From positions 248,001-312,000 of the forward strand of contig JAXLUM010000003.1 of NCBI GenBank assembly GCA_046329515.1: a stretch of 64,000 bases of DNA. Reading direction: 5' to 3'. This document shows, one piece after another, positions 50,721 to 59,753 of this stretch. The notes below the pieces were generated by a model that searched no databases, was not told the origin of the DNA, and was given only the letters and a program-made list of their open reading frames with translations. The DNA comes from Bog-950 sp046329515 (GTDB taxonomy: Bacteria > Bacteroidota > Bacteroidia > Chitinophagales > LD1). The position numbers were made by a program, and so were the translations under genes. Position 1 is the stretch's first letter. Each line of letters begins with the position of its first letter.

Positions 50721-51639
50721 GAAGTCCTCGAAGGAGGAAGGTGGTGGATACCACACACCCGTTCTTTTACATGAAAGTATTGAGGCACTGGCCATAAAGC
50801 CTGATGGAATTTATGTGGATGCCACCTTTGGTGGCGGCGGACACAGCAGGGCAATAATGGCGCAGTTAGGTAAAAAAGGAAAGCTGTTTGCTTTTGACCA
50901 GGATGAAGATGCGCAGCGTAATGCAATTGACGATAAGCGTTTTCAGCTGATACCGGCAAACTTCAGAGAACTGAAACGCTTTTTACGCCTGTATGAAGCA
51001 ATACCGGTAGATGGTATACTGGCGGACTTTGGCGTTTCATCATTCCAGTTTGATACCGCCGAACGCGGATTCAGTTACCGCTTTGACGGGCCGCTGGATA
51101 TGCGCATGGACCGCCGGGCTGAGAAAACTGCTGCTGATGTGGTGAATGAATACAGCGCCGACCAACTGCAACAACTGTTTAGCGAATATGGCGAAGTGCG
51201 AAACTCAAAAACATTAGCACAGGCTATTGTAAATGCAAGAGGCAGCCGCAGGATTGATACCATAGAAGCGATGAAGAGCATAGCCGAGCAGGAAGCAAGA
51301 GGAGAGAAGATAAAATACCTCTCACAGGTTTTTCAATCGCTGCGCATAGAAGTGAACGATGAATTGGGTGCAATAAAGGAACTGCTGATGCAAAGTGTGG
51401 AAGTGCTGAAACCAAAAGGAAGATTAGCAGTTATCACCTTTCACTCGCTGGAAGACAGGCTGGTGAAGAACTTTATAAAGCACGGCAGTTTTGGTGATGA
51501 ACCGGTGAAGGACTTCTTCGGAAACTTTAAGCTGGATTTAAAGGCAGTGAATAAGAAACCGATTGAAGCGGGAAATAAAGAACAGAGAGAAAATTCAAGA
51601 TCGCGCAGTGCGAAATTGAGAGTGGCAGAGAGAATATAA
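50701..51639 (+). CDS. rsmH: 16S rRNA (cytosine1402-N4)-methyltransferase RsmH
   Basis: 312 residues. HTPVLLHESIEALAIKPDG, SAM motif VDATFGGGGHSRAIM, LADFGVSSFQFDTAERGFSY and the C-terminal VITFHSLEDRLVKNFIK, SRSRSAKLRVAER are all canonical for RsmH (MraW). N4-methylates C1402 in the P-site decoding region. Overlaps mraZ, so probably translationally coupled. Confidence 0.95.
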   Translation: MKREENKKSSKEEGGGYHTPVLLHESIEALAIKPDGIYVDATFGGGGHSRAIMAQLGKKGKLFAFDQDEDAQRNAIDDKRFQLIPANFRELKRFLRLYEAIPVDGILADFGVSSFQFDTAERGFSYRFDGPLDMRMDRRAEKTAADVVNEYSADQLQQLFSEYGEVRNSKTLAQAIVNARGSRRIDTIEAMKSIAEQEARGEKIKYLSQVFQSLRIEVNDELGAIKELLMQSVEVLKPKGRLAVITFHSLEDRLVKNFIKHGSFGDEPVKDFFGNFKLDLKAVNKKPIEAGNKEQRENSRSRSAKLRVAERI

Positions 51640-51669
51640 TAATGTGAGAATTAAAATTGAAGTAGCCGG

Positions 51670-52050
51670 ATGGCAAAAAACGAAAACATAGAAGAACAGG
51701 AAGTTGCTGAAGCCGCTCCGAAAAAACGGAGTAAAGGCTTAGGCGGTTTGCTGGGCAAGCTTGATAGTGCCGGCGAAAGCGGCATGAAGCGCTTGCTGTT
51801 CAATATGCCGTTTGTGTTGTTCCTGGTTTTTTTGGCGGTGCTGCACATTGCCAATAACCACATGGCTGAAAATTATGCGCGCCGTATAACGCGCACTGAA
51901 AAAGAAGTAAAACAACTACGCTGGAGATATATGACCACTGCCTCAGGAATGATGCAGAAAAGCAAACAAAGTGAAGTAGCAAAAGTTGTGGACGCACAGG
52001 GGTTAAAGGAACTGAGAATTCCCCCTTACAAAATTGAAACAAACAATTAA
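51670..52050 (+). CDS. ftsL: FtsL-like cell division protein
   Basis: 126 residues. A basic cytoplasmic N-terminus (KKRSKGLGGLLGKLDSAG), one membrane helix (MPFVLFLVFLAVLHIANNH) and a coiled-coil leucine-zipper-like periplasmic part (ARRITRTEKEVKQLRWRYMT) ending in LKELRIPPYKIE. Position between rsmH and ftsI and topology fit FtsL of the FtsQLB complex; the sequence itself is weakly conserved in this family. Confidence 0.82.
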   Translation: MAKNENIEEQEVAEAAPKKRSKGLGGLLGKLDSAGESGMKRLLFNMPFVLFLVFLAVLHIANNHMAENYARRITRTEKEVKQLRWRYMTTASGMMQKSKQSEVAKVVDAQGLKELRIPPYKIETNN

Positions 52051-52054
52051 GTAA

Positions 52055-52162
52055 ATGCTGAGTAACGGAACGGTTCATCCAAGCAAAATGCAAAGGGCGC
52101 CAAAAACGCCCCGGATGAACAGCCACCGAAACCGGCGGTATAAACTATTGCCTTTACGGTAA
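52055..52162 (+). CDS. putative 35-residue basic small ORF in the ftsL-ftsI gap
   Basis: ATG at 52055, 5 bp after the ftsL stop; TAA 10 bp before the ftsI ATG. Opens MLSNGTVHPSKMQRAPKTPR and ends NRRYKLLPLR: nine Lys/Arg in 35 residues. It overlaps two hairpins (52073-52120, 52148-52168). May be a translated coupling element rather than a functional peptide. Confidence 0.35.
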   Translation: MLSNGTVHPSKMQRAPKTPRMNSHRNRRYKLLPLR

Positions 52163-52168
52163 GGGCAA
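52148..52168 (+). promoter_or_regulatory. hairpin just upstream of the ftsI start codon
   Basis: Arms 52148-52156 and 52160-52168 (TTGCCTTTA/TAAGGGCAA) pair over 9 bp with one wobble, loop CGG. It ends 4 bp before the ATG and would hide the initiation region unless a ribosome reading the small ORF opens it. A second IR, GTTCATCC/GGATGAAC (52073-52120), lies upstream. Confidence 0.5.
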
Positions 52169-52172
52169 CGCT

Positions 52173-54263
52173 ATGGCTAACAAAAAGAAAGAAATCCTCT
52201 TACGGGCATACCTGGGCTTCCTGCTGGTGTTTGCATTAGGAGTGGCTATCATAGGCCGCGCTTTCTATATACAAACCAGCCAGGGCGCTTATTACCGCGA
52301 GTTGGGTGATAGCCTTACCATTGAGGAGAAAGAAGTATTAGCCGACCGCGGTAATATTTACAGCAGCGACGGCAGTTTGCTGGCCACCACCTTGCCAACC
52401 TTTGACCTTCGTATTGATTTTAAAACTACCTATAACCACAGCGACTTATTTAACACTAAAGTTGATTCTGTTTCAATGTTGCTGGCGCGCATGTTTCCTG
52501 AAAAAACGCAACAGCAATACAAAAGCGAATTGCTGCGCGAGCGCAAAAAGAAAAGCCGCTACTACCTGCTTAAGCGTAACATCAGTTACGATCAACTAAG
52601 CGAAATGAAGAAGTGGCCTTTGTTCCGCGATGGCCAATACAAGAGCGGTTTAGTAACGGTGCAGAACGATAAGCGCATGATGCCTTTCGGTTTATTGGCA
52701 CAACGCACTATTGGCTTTATAAATGAGAGTGGCACCAAGGTAGGCCTTGAAGGGAAGTTTGATGAGCAACTGCGTGGCGAAAAGGGTATTGTAAAAGTGC
52801 AGAAGATAGCTGGCGGTGTTTCCATACCACTTGATGCACGTGAACAAATTGTACCGCAGCCGGGCAAAGATATTTATACCACTATTGACATTAACCTGCA
52901 GGACGTTGCTGAAGATGCGCTTTACCGTGCACTGCAACACCACCAGGCGGAACACGGTAGCGTGGTTTTAATGGAAGTAGCAACGGGCCGTATTAAAGCT
53001 ATTGCTAACCTTGGTTTAACTAAGGATAGCACTTATGCCGAAATAATGAACTACGCAGTAGGTGAAGCCACTGAGCCGGGTTCTACTTTTAAGCTGGCTA
53101 CGGTAGCGAGCTTGATGGAAGATGGTTTGGTAACAAACGACACTAAAGTGTTTTGTGGCGATGGCAACTATAAAGTATATAACAAGACCATACACGACCA
53201 CGAAGCCCCTGAAACGCCTGAGTTAACAGTAAAAAGAGGCATTGAGGTTTCTTCTAATGTTTTAGTGGCTACGCTTGCTGATAAAAACTACAATACTGCT
53301 AAAGAGAAGTTTTATAACCACCTGGAAAGTTTTGGTTTTACCAAGCCCATAGATATTGAAATACCGGGCGCGGGTAAACCGGTGTTGCACCCGGTAAAAG
53401 ATTGGAGCGGTGTTTCGTGCGCGTATATAGCTCACGGTTACGAGGTGCAGCTAACCCCATTACACATTTTGAATTTCTATAACACTATTGCCAATAACGG
53501 TATAATGGTTAAGCCGCACATTGTAGAAAAAGTAAAAGAATACAATCGCACGGTTGACAGTGTAGGAACAGTAGTGCTGAACGATAAAGTGCTTAGCGAG
53601 CATACCTTAAAACAATTGCAGGAGATACTAAAAGGGGTAGTAGAAGAAGGTACGGCCGAAAACCTGAAGACCGATTATTTACACGTGGCCGGTAAAACAG
53701 GAACGGCGGTAATTGCCCAGGGTAATCAAGGTTATAAGAAGCGTATTTATCAGGCTTCATTTTGCGGGTATTTTCCTGCTGAGGCGCCGCAGTATTCTAT
53801 GATAGTGGTGATTAACTCGCCGGGCACTAATGGTTACTACGGCAACGTAGTTGCGGGTTCCATTTTTAAAGAGGTGGCGGATAAGGTTTACTCTTTGTCA
53901 CTGAACATGCACTCCGCTGTTAACAAAACCATAGTGGCTAACAATGTGCCTGTAATGCAACAGGGCTATGCCGATGACCTGAAACACATCTACTCATTTT
54001 TTGGATTGCAGGTAAATACAGAAACAGGCGAGTGGGCGAAAGTGAACAATGGCGGTAGCCGTTTGGCGCTTGCTGAAACAGATTTTTCAAATGGACTGGT
54101 GCCTGATGTAACCGGAATGGGTTTACGCGATGCTTTATATCTGTTAGAAAGTATGGGAATGAAGGTAAGCGTGGTTGGAAAAGGAATAGTAAAAAATCAA
54201 TCAGTAGTGCCGGGTACCCGAATACAGAAAGGTATGCCGATAACAGTTGAATTGAAATCGTAA
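52173..54263 (+). CDS. ftsI: penicillin-binding protein 3 / FtsI transpeptidase with PASTA domain
   Basis: 696 residues. N-terminal membrane helix (AYLGFLLVFALGVAIIGRAF), a dimerisation region (LADRGNIYSSDGSLLATTLP) and a transpeptidase domain with the catalytic triad motifs: ATEPGSTFKLATVA (S-x-x-K), EVSSNVLVATLA (S-x-N) and VAGKTGTAVIAQG (K-T-G). A single PASTA domain closes the protein (LVPDVTGMGLRDALYLLESM). The class B septal enzyme of the divisome. Separated from ftsL by 122 bp, unusual for this cluster. Confidence 0.94.
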   Translation: MANKKKEILLRAYLGFLLVFALGVAIIGRAFYIQTSQGAYYRELGDSLTIEEKEVLADRGNIYSSDGSLLATTLPTFDLRIDFKTTYNHSDLFNTKVDSVSMLLARMFPEKTQQQYKSELLRERKKKSRYYLLKRNISYDQLSEMKKWPLFRDGQYKSGLVTVQNDKRMMPFGLLAQRTIGFINESGTKVGLEGKFDEQLRGEKGIVKVQKIAGGVSIPLDAREQIVPQPGKDIYTTIDINLQDVAEDALYRALQHHQAEHGSVVLMEVATGRIKAIANLGLTKDSTYAEIMNYAVGEATEPGSTFKLATVASLMEDGLVTNDTKVFCGDGNYKVYNKTIHDHEAPETPELTVKRGIEVSSNVLVATLADKNYNTAKEKFYNHLESFGFTKPIDIEIPGAGKPVLHPVKDWSGVSCAYIAHGYEVQLTPLHILNFYNTIANNGIMVKPHIVEKVKEYNRTVDSVGTVVLNDKVLSEHTLKQLQEILKGVVEEGTAENLKTDYLHVAGKTGTAVIAQGNQGYKKRIYQASFCGYFPAEAPQYSMIVVINSPGTNGYYGNVVAGSIFKEVADKVYSLSLNMHSAVNKTIVANNVPVMQQGYADDLKHIYSFFGLQVNTETGEWAKVNNGGSRLALAETDFSNGLVPDVTGMGLRDALYLLESMGMKVSVVGKGIVKNQSVVPGTRIQKGMPITVELKS

Positions 54264-54277
54264 TTGAGTAAACAGAA

Positions 54278-55615
54278 ATGAAAAAGCGACTTGTAATACT
54301 TGGTGGTGGCGAAAGCGGTGTTGGCACTGCTGTGCTTGGCCTTAAGCAAGGTTACGAGGTGTTTGTTAGCGACAAAGGAAAGATTGCTGCGAAGTATGAG
54401 AAGCTGCTGAAAGATTACAAAGTTGAATACGAAAGTGAAAAGCATACTGAGGAGAAGATACTGAACGCAGACTTAGTGATGAAGAGCCCCGGTATACCGG
54501 AAAAGGCGGAGATGGTAAAAAAGCTGCGCGAGAAGGGCGTGAAGATTGTAAGTGAGATTGAATTTGCCAGTTGGTATACGGATGCTAAAATAATCGGCAT
54601 AACAGGAGCCAACGGTAAAACAACCACTACGGCGCTTACCTATCATTTAATGCGCGCAGGCGGGTTGAATGTGGGCCTTGGCGGTAACATCGGCAAAAGC
54701 TTTGCACTGCAGGTAGCAACCGAAAACTTTGATTACTACGTGCTGGAGATATCAAGTTTTCAGTTGGATGATATTGATACGTTTCGTCCGGATGTGGCGG
54801 TGTTAACCAACATTACCCCCGACCACCTGGACCGTTACAATTACGAACTGCAGAACTACGTGACTTCGAAGTTTAAGATTACGAAGAACCAATTGGAGAG
54901 TGACTATTTCATCTACTGCGCTGATGATGAAATAACGATGCAGAATTTAGAGAAATACCCAACACAAGCGCAAAAGCTGCCAATAAGCTATGAGAAGGAA
55001 TTTAAAGAAGGCGGCTTTGTAAAAGATGACCAAATAATTATCAACCATAAAAACCAAACATTCACCATGAGCATTCAGGAACTAGGACTGAAAGGACGTC
55101 ATAACGTCTACAATTCATTGGCAGCTGGGATAGTAGCCAATATTTACGGCCTTCGCAAAGAGCAGATACGCGATAGCCTGTCAGATTTTAAATCGCTGGA
55201 GCACCGCCTGGAAACAGTAACCAAGGTGCGCGGCATTGAGTTCATTAACGACTCAAAAGCAACTAATGTAAACAGTACCTGGTATGCTTTGGAAAGCATG
55301 AATAAACCTGTGATTTGGATTGCCGGCGGTATTGACAAGGGCAACGATTACAGTGTGCTTGAACCATTGGTAAAAAAGAAAGTGCGTGCTATGATTTGCC
55401 TTGGTACCGATAACACCAAGCTGCACTCTGCCTTTGGCCGCATGATTGACGTTATTGTGAACACAAGTAATATGCAGGATGCTGTGCGCATGGCTTATGG
55501 CCTTGGTAACAGCGGCGATGCAGTGTTGCTATCACCTGCCTGTGCGTCGTTTGATTTGTTTGAGAACTACGAAGACAGGGGACGTAAGTTTAAAGACGCT
55601 GTGGTTCAACTATAA
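54278..55615 (+). CDS. murD: UDP-N-acetylmuramoyl-L-alanine--D-glutamate ligase
   Basis: 445 residues. N-terminal Rossmann LVILGGGESGVGTAVLG, ATP P-loop ITGANGKTTTTALTYHL, GLGGNIGKSFALQV (MurD-specific GNIG), NDSKATNVNSTWYALES and the C-terminal LLSPACASFDLFENYEDRG. Adds D-Glu to UDP-MurNAc-L-Ala. Lies directly after ftsI where murE is normally found. Confidence 0.95.
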   Translation: MKKRLVILGGGESGVGTAVLGLKQGYEVFVSDKGKIAAKYEKLLKDYKVEYESEKHTEEKILNADLVMKSPGIPEKAEMVKKLREKGVKIVSEIEFASWYTDAKIIGITGANGKTTTTALTYHLMRAGGLNVGLGGNIGKSFALQVATENFDYYVLEISSFQLDDIDTFRPDVAVLTNITPDHLDRYNYELQNYVTSKFKITKNQLESDYFIYCADDEITMQNLEKYPTQAQKLPISYEKEFKEGGFVKDDQIIINHKNQTFTMSIQELGLKGRHNVYNSLAAGIVANIYGLRKEQIRDSLSDFKSLEHRLETVTKVRGIEFINDSKATNVNSTWYALESMNKPVIWIAGGIDKGNDYSVLEPLVKKKVRAMICLGTDNTKLHSAFGRMIDVIVNTSNMQDAVRMAYGLGNSGDAVLLSPACASFDLFENYEDRGRKFKDAVVQL

Positions 55616-55725
55616 AAGGCAAACAGTATAAGGTATTAAGTGTTTAGACCTTGTAAGCATTATTTGTGGTGAAGTGATGAAGGCAGGCTGTCTTAATACT
55701 AATACCGGCTACTTAATACTAAGTT

Positions 55726-56979
55726 ATGCTCTATTATCTTTTTAAATTTTTAGACCAGCATTACAACTTTCCCGGGGCGGGCTTGTTTCAGTACATCTCC
55801 TTCAGGGCGGCGTTTGCGGTGTTGCTTTCGCTCATCATTTCCATGGTGTATGGTAAGAATATAATTGCCTTACTGCAGCGGAAGCAAATAGGAGAAACAA
55901 TACGTGAACTGGGCTTAGAAGGTGAGAACAAGAAGAAGGGAACCCCAACCATGGGCGGTTTAATGATTCTGGCTTCTATTCTTATTCCTACGCTGTTGTT
56001 TGCGCGGCTGGATAATATATACATACTGCTAATGATTATTGCCACGGTTTGGTTGGGCGTAATTGGTTTTGCAGATGATTATATTAAAGTGTTCAAAAAA
56101 GATAAGCGAGGCTTAGCCGGCACCTTTAAAGTAATTGGCCAGATAGGGTTGGGCGTAATTGTTGGCGCCACCTTATATTTTAATAAGGGTGTTATAACCA
56201 AGGAGGAAATACCTTTTGGTGAAGTGTACAAATACGATAGTGAACTGATAAGCAAAGTAACTGACGATAATAACCAGGTGCATTATATGCTTACCGAGAA
56301 AGCGCCTACAACTACCATCCCGTTTGTAAAAAGCCACGAGATTGATTACAGCGGCATTATTTGCTGGATTGGCAAAGATGCGTGCAACTATGCCTGGCTC
56401 ATTTTTATACCGATTGTAATATTCATTATAACTGCCGTAAGTAATGGTGCCAACTTAACGGATGGGATAGATGGATTAGCCACAGGTACGTCCGCTATTA
56501 TAGGGGTTACGCTGATGGTGTTCGCCTATGTTAGTGGTAACATCATTTTTGCTGATTACCTTGATATAATGTATATACCTAACACGGGTGAGTTGGTAAT
56601 TTTTTGCGCGGCCTTTATTGGGGCCTGTATTGGCTTTTTGTGGTACAATGCTTACCCTGCCCAGGTGTTTATGGGTGATACCGGCTCGTTGGCGCTTGGC
56701 GGAATTATTGCCACGCTGGCAATAGCAGTAAGAAAAGAACTTTTGATACCGGTAATGTGCGGCGTGTTTCTAGTAGAGAACCTGAGCGTAATGATGCAGG
56801 TATCTTACTTTAAATACACCAAAAGAAAATATGGCGAGGGCCGCCGCATATTTTTAATGAGCCCATTGCATCATCACTTTCAAAAGGCCGGAATGCCGGA
56901 GGCGAAAATTGTTACCCGCTTTTGGATTGTTGGTATTCTGCTGGCCATTTTAACGGTGGTAACACTTAAGATACGATAA
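55726..56979 (+). CDS. mraY: phospho-N-acetylmuramoyl-pentapeptide transferase
   Basis: 417 residues, about ten membrane helices. GTPTMGGLMILASILIPT, IGFADDYIKVFKKDKRGLAG (Asp pair), NGANLTDGIDGLATGT, VFMGDTGSLALGG and MSPLHHHFQKAGMPEAKIVT are all diagnostic. Makes lipid I. A ~60-residue periplasmic insert (about 160-215, VTDDNNQVHYMLTEKAP) is the Bacteroidota form. The 110-bp gap before it has a 9-bp inverted repeat (GTATTAAGT 55633-55641, ACTTAATAC 55711-55719). Confidence 0.95.
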   Translation: MLYYLFKFLDQHYNFPGAGLFQYISFRAAFAVLLSLIISMVYGKNIIALLQRKQIGETIRELGLEGENKKKGTPTMGGLMILASILIPTLLFARLDNIYILLMIIATVWLGVIGFADDYIKVFKKDKRGLAGTFKVIGQIGLGVIVGATLYFNKGVITKEEIPFGEVYKYDSELISKVTDDNNQVHYMLTEKAPTTTIPFVKSHEIDYSGIICWIGKDACNYAWLIFIPIVIFIITAVSNGANLTDGIDGLATGTSAIIGVTLMVFAYVSGNIIFADYLDIMYIPNTGELVIFCAAFIGACIGFLWYNAYPAQVFMGDTGSLALGGIIATLAIAVRKELLIPVMCGVFLVENLSVMMQVSYFKYTKRKYGEGRRIFLMSPLHHHFQKAGMPEAKIVTRFWIVGILLAILTVVTLKIR

Positions 56980-56988
56980 GAAAAACTT

Positions 56989-58452
56989 GTGCTGTTACGG
57001 GATATACTATATGGCGTTAAACTGGCTGAAGTAATTGGCCCAACCAATGTTGAGGTAAATGCTTTACAATTTGACAGCCGCAAAGTGGCGGTTGGCAGTT
57101 GTTTTATTGCCGTTAAAGGAACAGCTGTTGACGGTCACCGTTTTATGCAGCAATGTATTGAGCGCGGCGCGCGTGCTATTTTATGTGAGGACCTGCCGGC
57201 CGAAAGAAGCGATAAAGTAACTTACATACGTGTTGAAGATAGCAGCAAGGCTGCCGGCTTAATGGCCTGTAACTTTTACAGTAATCCTTCTGCTGCTATG
57301 AAAGTGGTAGGCGTTACAGGAACAAATGGTAAAACATCAACGGTTACTTTACTGTTCCGTTTATTCCGGTCAATGGGAAAGAATGTTGGCTTGCTAAGCA
57401 CCGTGCAGAACCAGATAAACGAAGAGATAATTGCCAGTACGCACACTACGCCCGATCCTATAAGCCTTAACCGCTTAATGCGCCAGATGGTGGATGCGGG
57501 ATGCGAATACTGCTTTATGGAAGTGAGTTCGCATGCAGTGGTGCAGAACAGAATTGAAGGACTAAAGTTTACCGGCGCGGTCTTTACCAATATTACGCAC
57601 GATCACCTGGACTATCACAAGACTTTTGAAAATTACCTGAAAGCGAAGAAACGCTTCTTTGATGAATTGCCATCAGGTGCTTTTGCTTTAGTAAATGCCG
57701 ATGACCGCAATGGTTCGGTGATGTTGCAAAACACAAGGGCTGCTAAATACATGTATTCTTTGCGCACGCCATCCGATTATAAAACCAAGATAATTGATAA
57801 CGGTGTGGCGGGTTTGGAATTGGAAATAGACCAGCAGGCACTGCACACGCGTTTAATTGGTGAATTCAATGCCTATAATCTTACAGCGGTGTACGCCACC
57901 GCGCGTTTGCTGGGTGCTGATAAAATGGAAGCGCTAACTATTCTTTCTGCTTTGCAACCACCGGAAGGTCGTTTTGAACAGTTGGTTTCAAAGAATGAGA
58001 AAGTAGTAGGCATTGTAGATTATGCTCACACACCCGATGCCCTAAAGAATGTGTTGCAAACTATTAATGCAGTGCGCAATGGCAATGAGCATGTAATAAC
58101 CATAGTTGGCTGCGGCGGCGACCGCGATGCTACTAAGCGGCCTATAATGGCAGAAATAGCCTGCAAGTTTTCAGATAGAGTGGTGTTAACTTCAGATAAC
58201 CCACGCAGTGAGGAGCCCGATGAAATATTGCGGCAGATGAATGCCGGCGTACCGGCAAGCGATAAAAAGAAAGTGCTGACCATTACTGACCGTAAGGAAG
58301 CCATAAAGGCAGCAGTGGCGCTGGCGCAGCGGAACGATATAATTCTGTTGGCCGGTAAAGGCCACGAAAAATACCAGGAGATAAAAGGGGTGAAGAGCCA
58401 CTTTGATGATAAAGAAGTGTTGGTGGAGATGTTTGAGGAATTGGAAAAGTAA
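56989..58452 (+). CDS. murE: UDP-N-acetylmuramoyl-tripeptide synthetase MurE (diaminopimelate type)
   Basis: 487 residues from a GTG. VNALQFDSRKVAVGSCFIAV, P-loop VTGTNGKTSTVTLLFRLFR, STHTTPDPISLNRLMRQM, EVSSHAVVQNRIEGLKF and VDYAHTPDALKNVLQTI. The DNPR motif (VVLTSDNPRSEEPDEI) marks meso-diaminopimelate rather than lysine as substrate, as expected for a Gram-negative wall. It lies after mraY, the place usually held by murD. Confidence 0.95.
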   Translation: MLLRDILYGVKLAEVIGPTNVEVNALQFDSRKVAVGSCFIAVKGTAVDGHRFMQQCIERGARAILCEDLPAERSDKVTYIRVEDSSKAAGLMACNFYSNPSAAMKVVGVTGTNGKTSTVTLLFRLFRSMGKNVGLLSTVQNQINEEIIASTHTTPDPISLNRLMRQMVDAGCEYCFMEVSSHAVVQNRIEGLKFTGAVFTNITHDHLDYHKTFENYLKAKKRFFDELPSGAFALVNADDRNGSVMLQNTRAAKYMYSLRTPSDYKTKIIDNGVAGLELEIDQQALHTRLIGEFNAYNLTAVYATARLLGADKMEALTILSALQPPEGRFEQLVSKNEKVVGIVDYAHTPDALKNVLQTINAVRNGNEHVITIVGCGGDRDATKRPIMAEIACKFSDRVVLTSDNPRSEEPDEILRQMNAGVPASDKKKVLTITDRKEAIKAAVALAQRNDIILLAGKGHEKYQEIKGVKSHFDDKEVLVEMFEELEK

Positions 58453-58463
58453 AACGGTAAACT

Positions 58464-59672
58464 ATGGAAGCCGAAAAAGAAAATAATGAAACTAAAACCC
58501 TATCGCTTAGCGATGTGGGTTGGTCAGGTTTTTTCCAGGGCGATAAAATGATATGGCTGGTGGTAATCATCCTTTTCATTTTTTCCATGCTGGCGGTGTA
58601 CAGCGCTACCGGAACGCTTGCTTACAAAATGGAAGTAGGTAACGAGAAATATCTGTTGAAGCAAATTACTATGGCTGTTGCCGGTTTGTTATTAATGTTC
58701 GGCACACACATGATTGATTATCGTTATTACTCGCGTATATCGCAGGTGTTGTGGTTTTTAAGCATCCCCATGCTTATTTATACTATGTTTTTTGGTACAG
58801 AATTAAACAATGCAAGCCGCTGGATAACCCTGCCCGGTGTTGGTTTAACCTTTCAAACATCGGACCTTGCAAAGTTGGCGTTGATAATGTTTTTGGCGCG
58901 GCAGCTTTCCATTAAGCAGGACCAGATAAGCGATTTTAAAGAAGCCTTTCTACCGGTATTAATCCCTATAATATTAACGGCATTGCTGATTGCACCGGAG
59001 AACTTCTCCACTGCTGCAATACTCTTCTTCACTTCGGTGTTTGTAATGTTTGTTGGCCGTATTGCTATAAAGCATATACTGTTATTGTTTGGCGCCAGCC
59101 TGGTTGTGTTTGGCTTGTTCTTTCTGTTGCTTTTTGTTTTGCCTGATAGTGTGTTGGAGAAAATGGGCCGTGCGCAAACATGGAAACACCGTTTGGAAAA
59201 CTTCGTTTATCCCAAGGAAGAAGGAGATGAGGATTACCAGGTACTGCAGGCAAAAATTGCTATTGCCAAAGGCGGCTTGGTTAAAGTAAACCCCGGTGGT
59301 AGTGAGCAGCGCAATTTTCTACCGCATCCGTACAGCGATTTTATTTATGCCATAATAATAGAAGAATACGGTTTGTTAGGCGGCGCATTTATAGTAGGCC
59401 TTTACCTCTTCTTACTGTTCCGCTGTATACGCATTGTTATAAAAGCGCCTAAGGCTTTTGGAGCGTTATTAGCAGTAGGGCTGGGCATTGCCCTGGTAAT
59501 ACAGGCTATGATAAATATGGCTGTAGCCGTAAACCTGGTGCCGGTTACCGGTGTAACGCTGCCACTGGTTAGTATGGGTGGTAGCTCTGTTATATTTACT
59601 TCCATTGCATTCGGTATAATTTTAAGTGTTAGCCGAAATGTGGAGTTGGAAAACAAAGAAGCGGCTGAGTAA
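58464..59672 (+). CDS. ftsW: SEDS peptidoglycan glycosyltransferase FtsW
   Basis: 402 residues, about ten membrane helices: SMLAVYSATGTLAYKMEVGN, LNNASRWITLPGVGLTFQTSD, PHPYSDFIYAIIIEEYGLLG and VPVTGVTLPLVSMGGSSVIF are SEDS-family signatures. Septal polymerase partner of FtsI. Last gene of this cluster: murG, murC, ftsQ, ftsA and ftsZ do not follow, and a terminator is present. Confidence 0.93.
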   Translation: MEAEKENNETKTLSLSDVGWSGFFQGDKMIWLVVIILFIFSMLAVYSATGTLAYKMEVGNEKYLLKQITMAVAGLLLMFGTHMIDYRYYSRISQVLWFLSIPMLIYTMFFGTELNNASRWITLPGVGLTFQTSDLAKLALIMFLARQLSIKQDQISDFKEAFLPVLIPIILTALLIAPENFSTAAILFFTSVFVMFVGRIAIKHILLLFGASLVVFGLFFLLLFVLPDSVLEKMGRAQTWKHRLENFVYPKEEGDEDYQVLQAKIAIAKGGLVKVNPGGSEQRNFLPHPYSDFIYAIIIEEYGLLGGAFIVGLYLFLLFRCIRIVIKAPKAFGALLAVGLGIALVIQAMINMAVAVNLVPVTGVTLPLVSMGGSSVIFTSIAFGIILSVSRNVELENKEAAE

Positions 59673-59681
59673 TTGCTGCGA

Positions 59682-59715
59682 TATAAAAAAGAAAAGCGGC
59701 CCAAAGGACCGCTTT
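59682..59715 (-). terminator. terminator between ftsW and the collagen-like gene
   Basis: AAAGCGG (59693-59699) and CCGCTTT (59709-59715). On the minus strand the hairpin is followed by a T-rich run (TTCTTTTTTTAT), the normal end for the collagen-like gene. It may also stop ftsW transcription. Its flank resembles the terminator at 62345-62382. Confidence 0.75.
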
Positions 59716-59753
59716 CTAACCCAAACACTAACATGAAAAATTTGTAACAGGTA

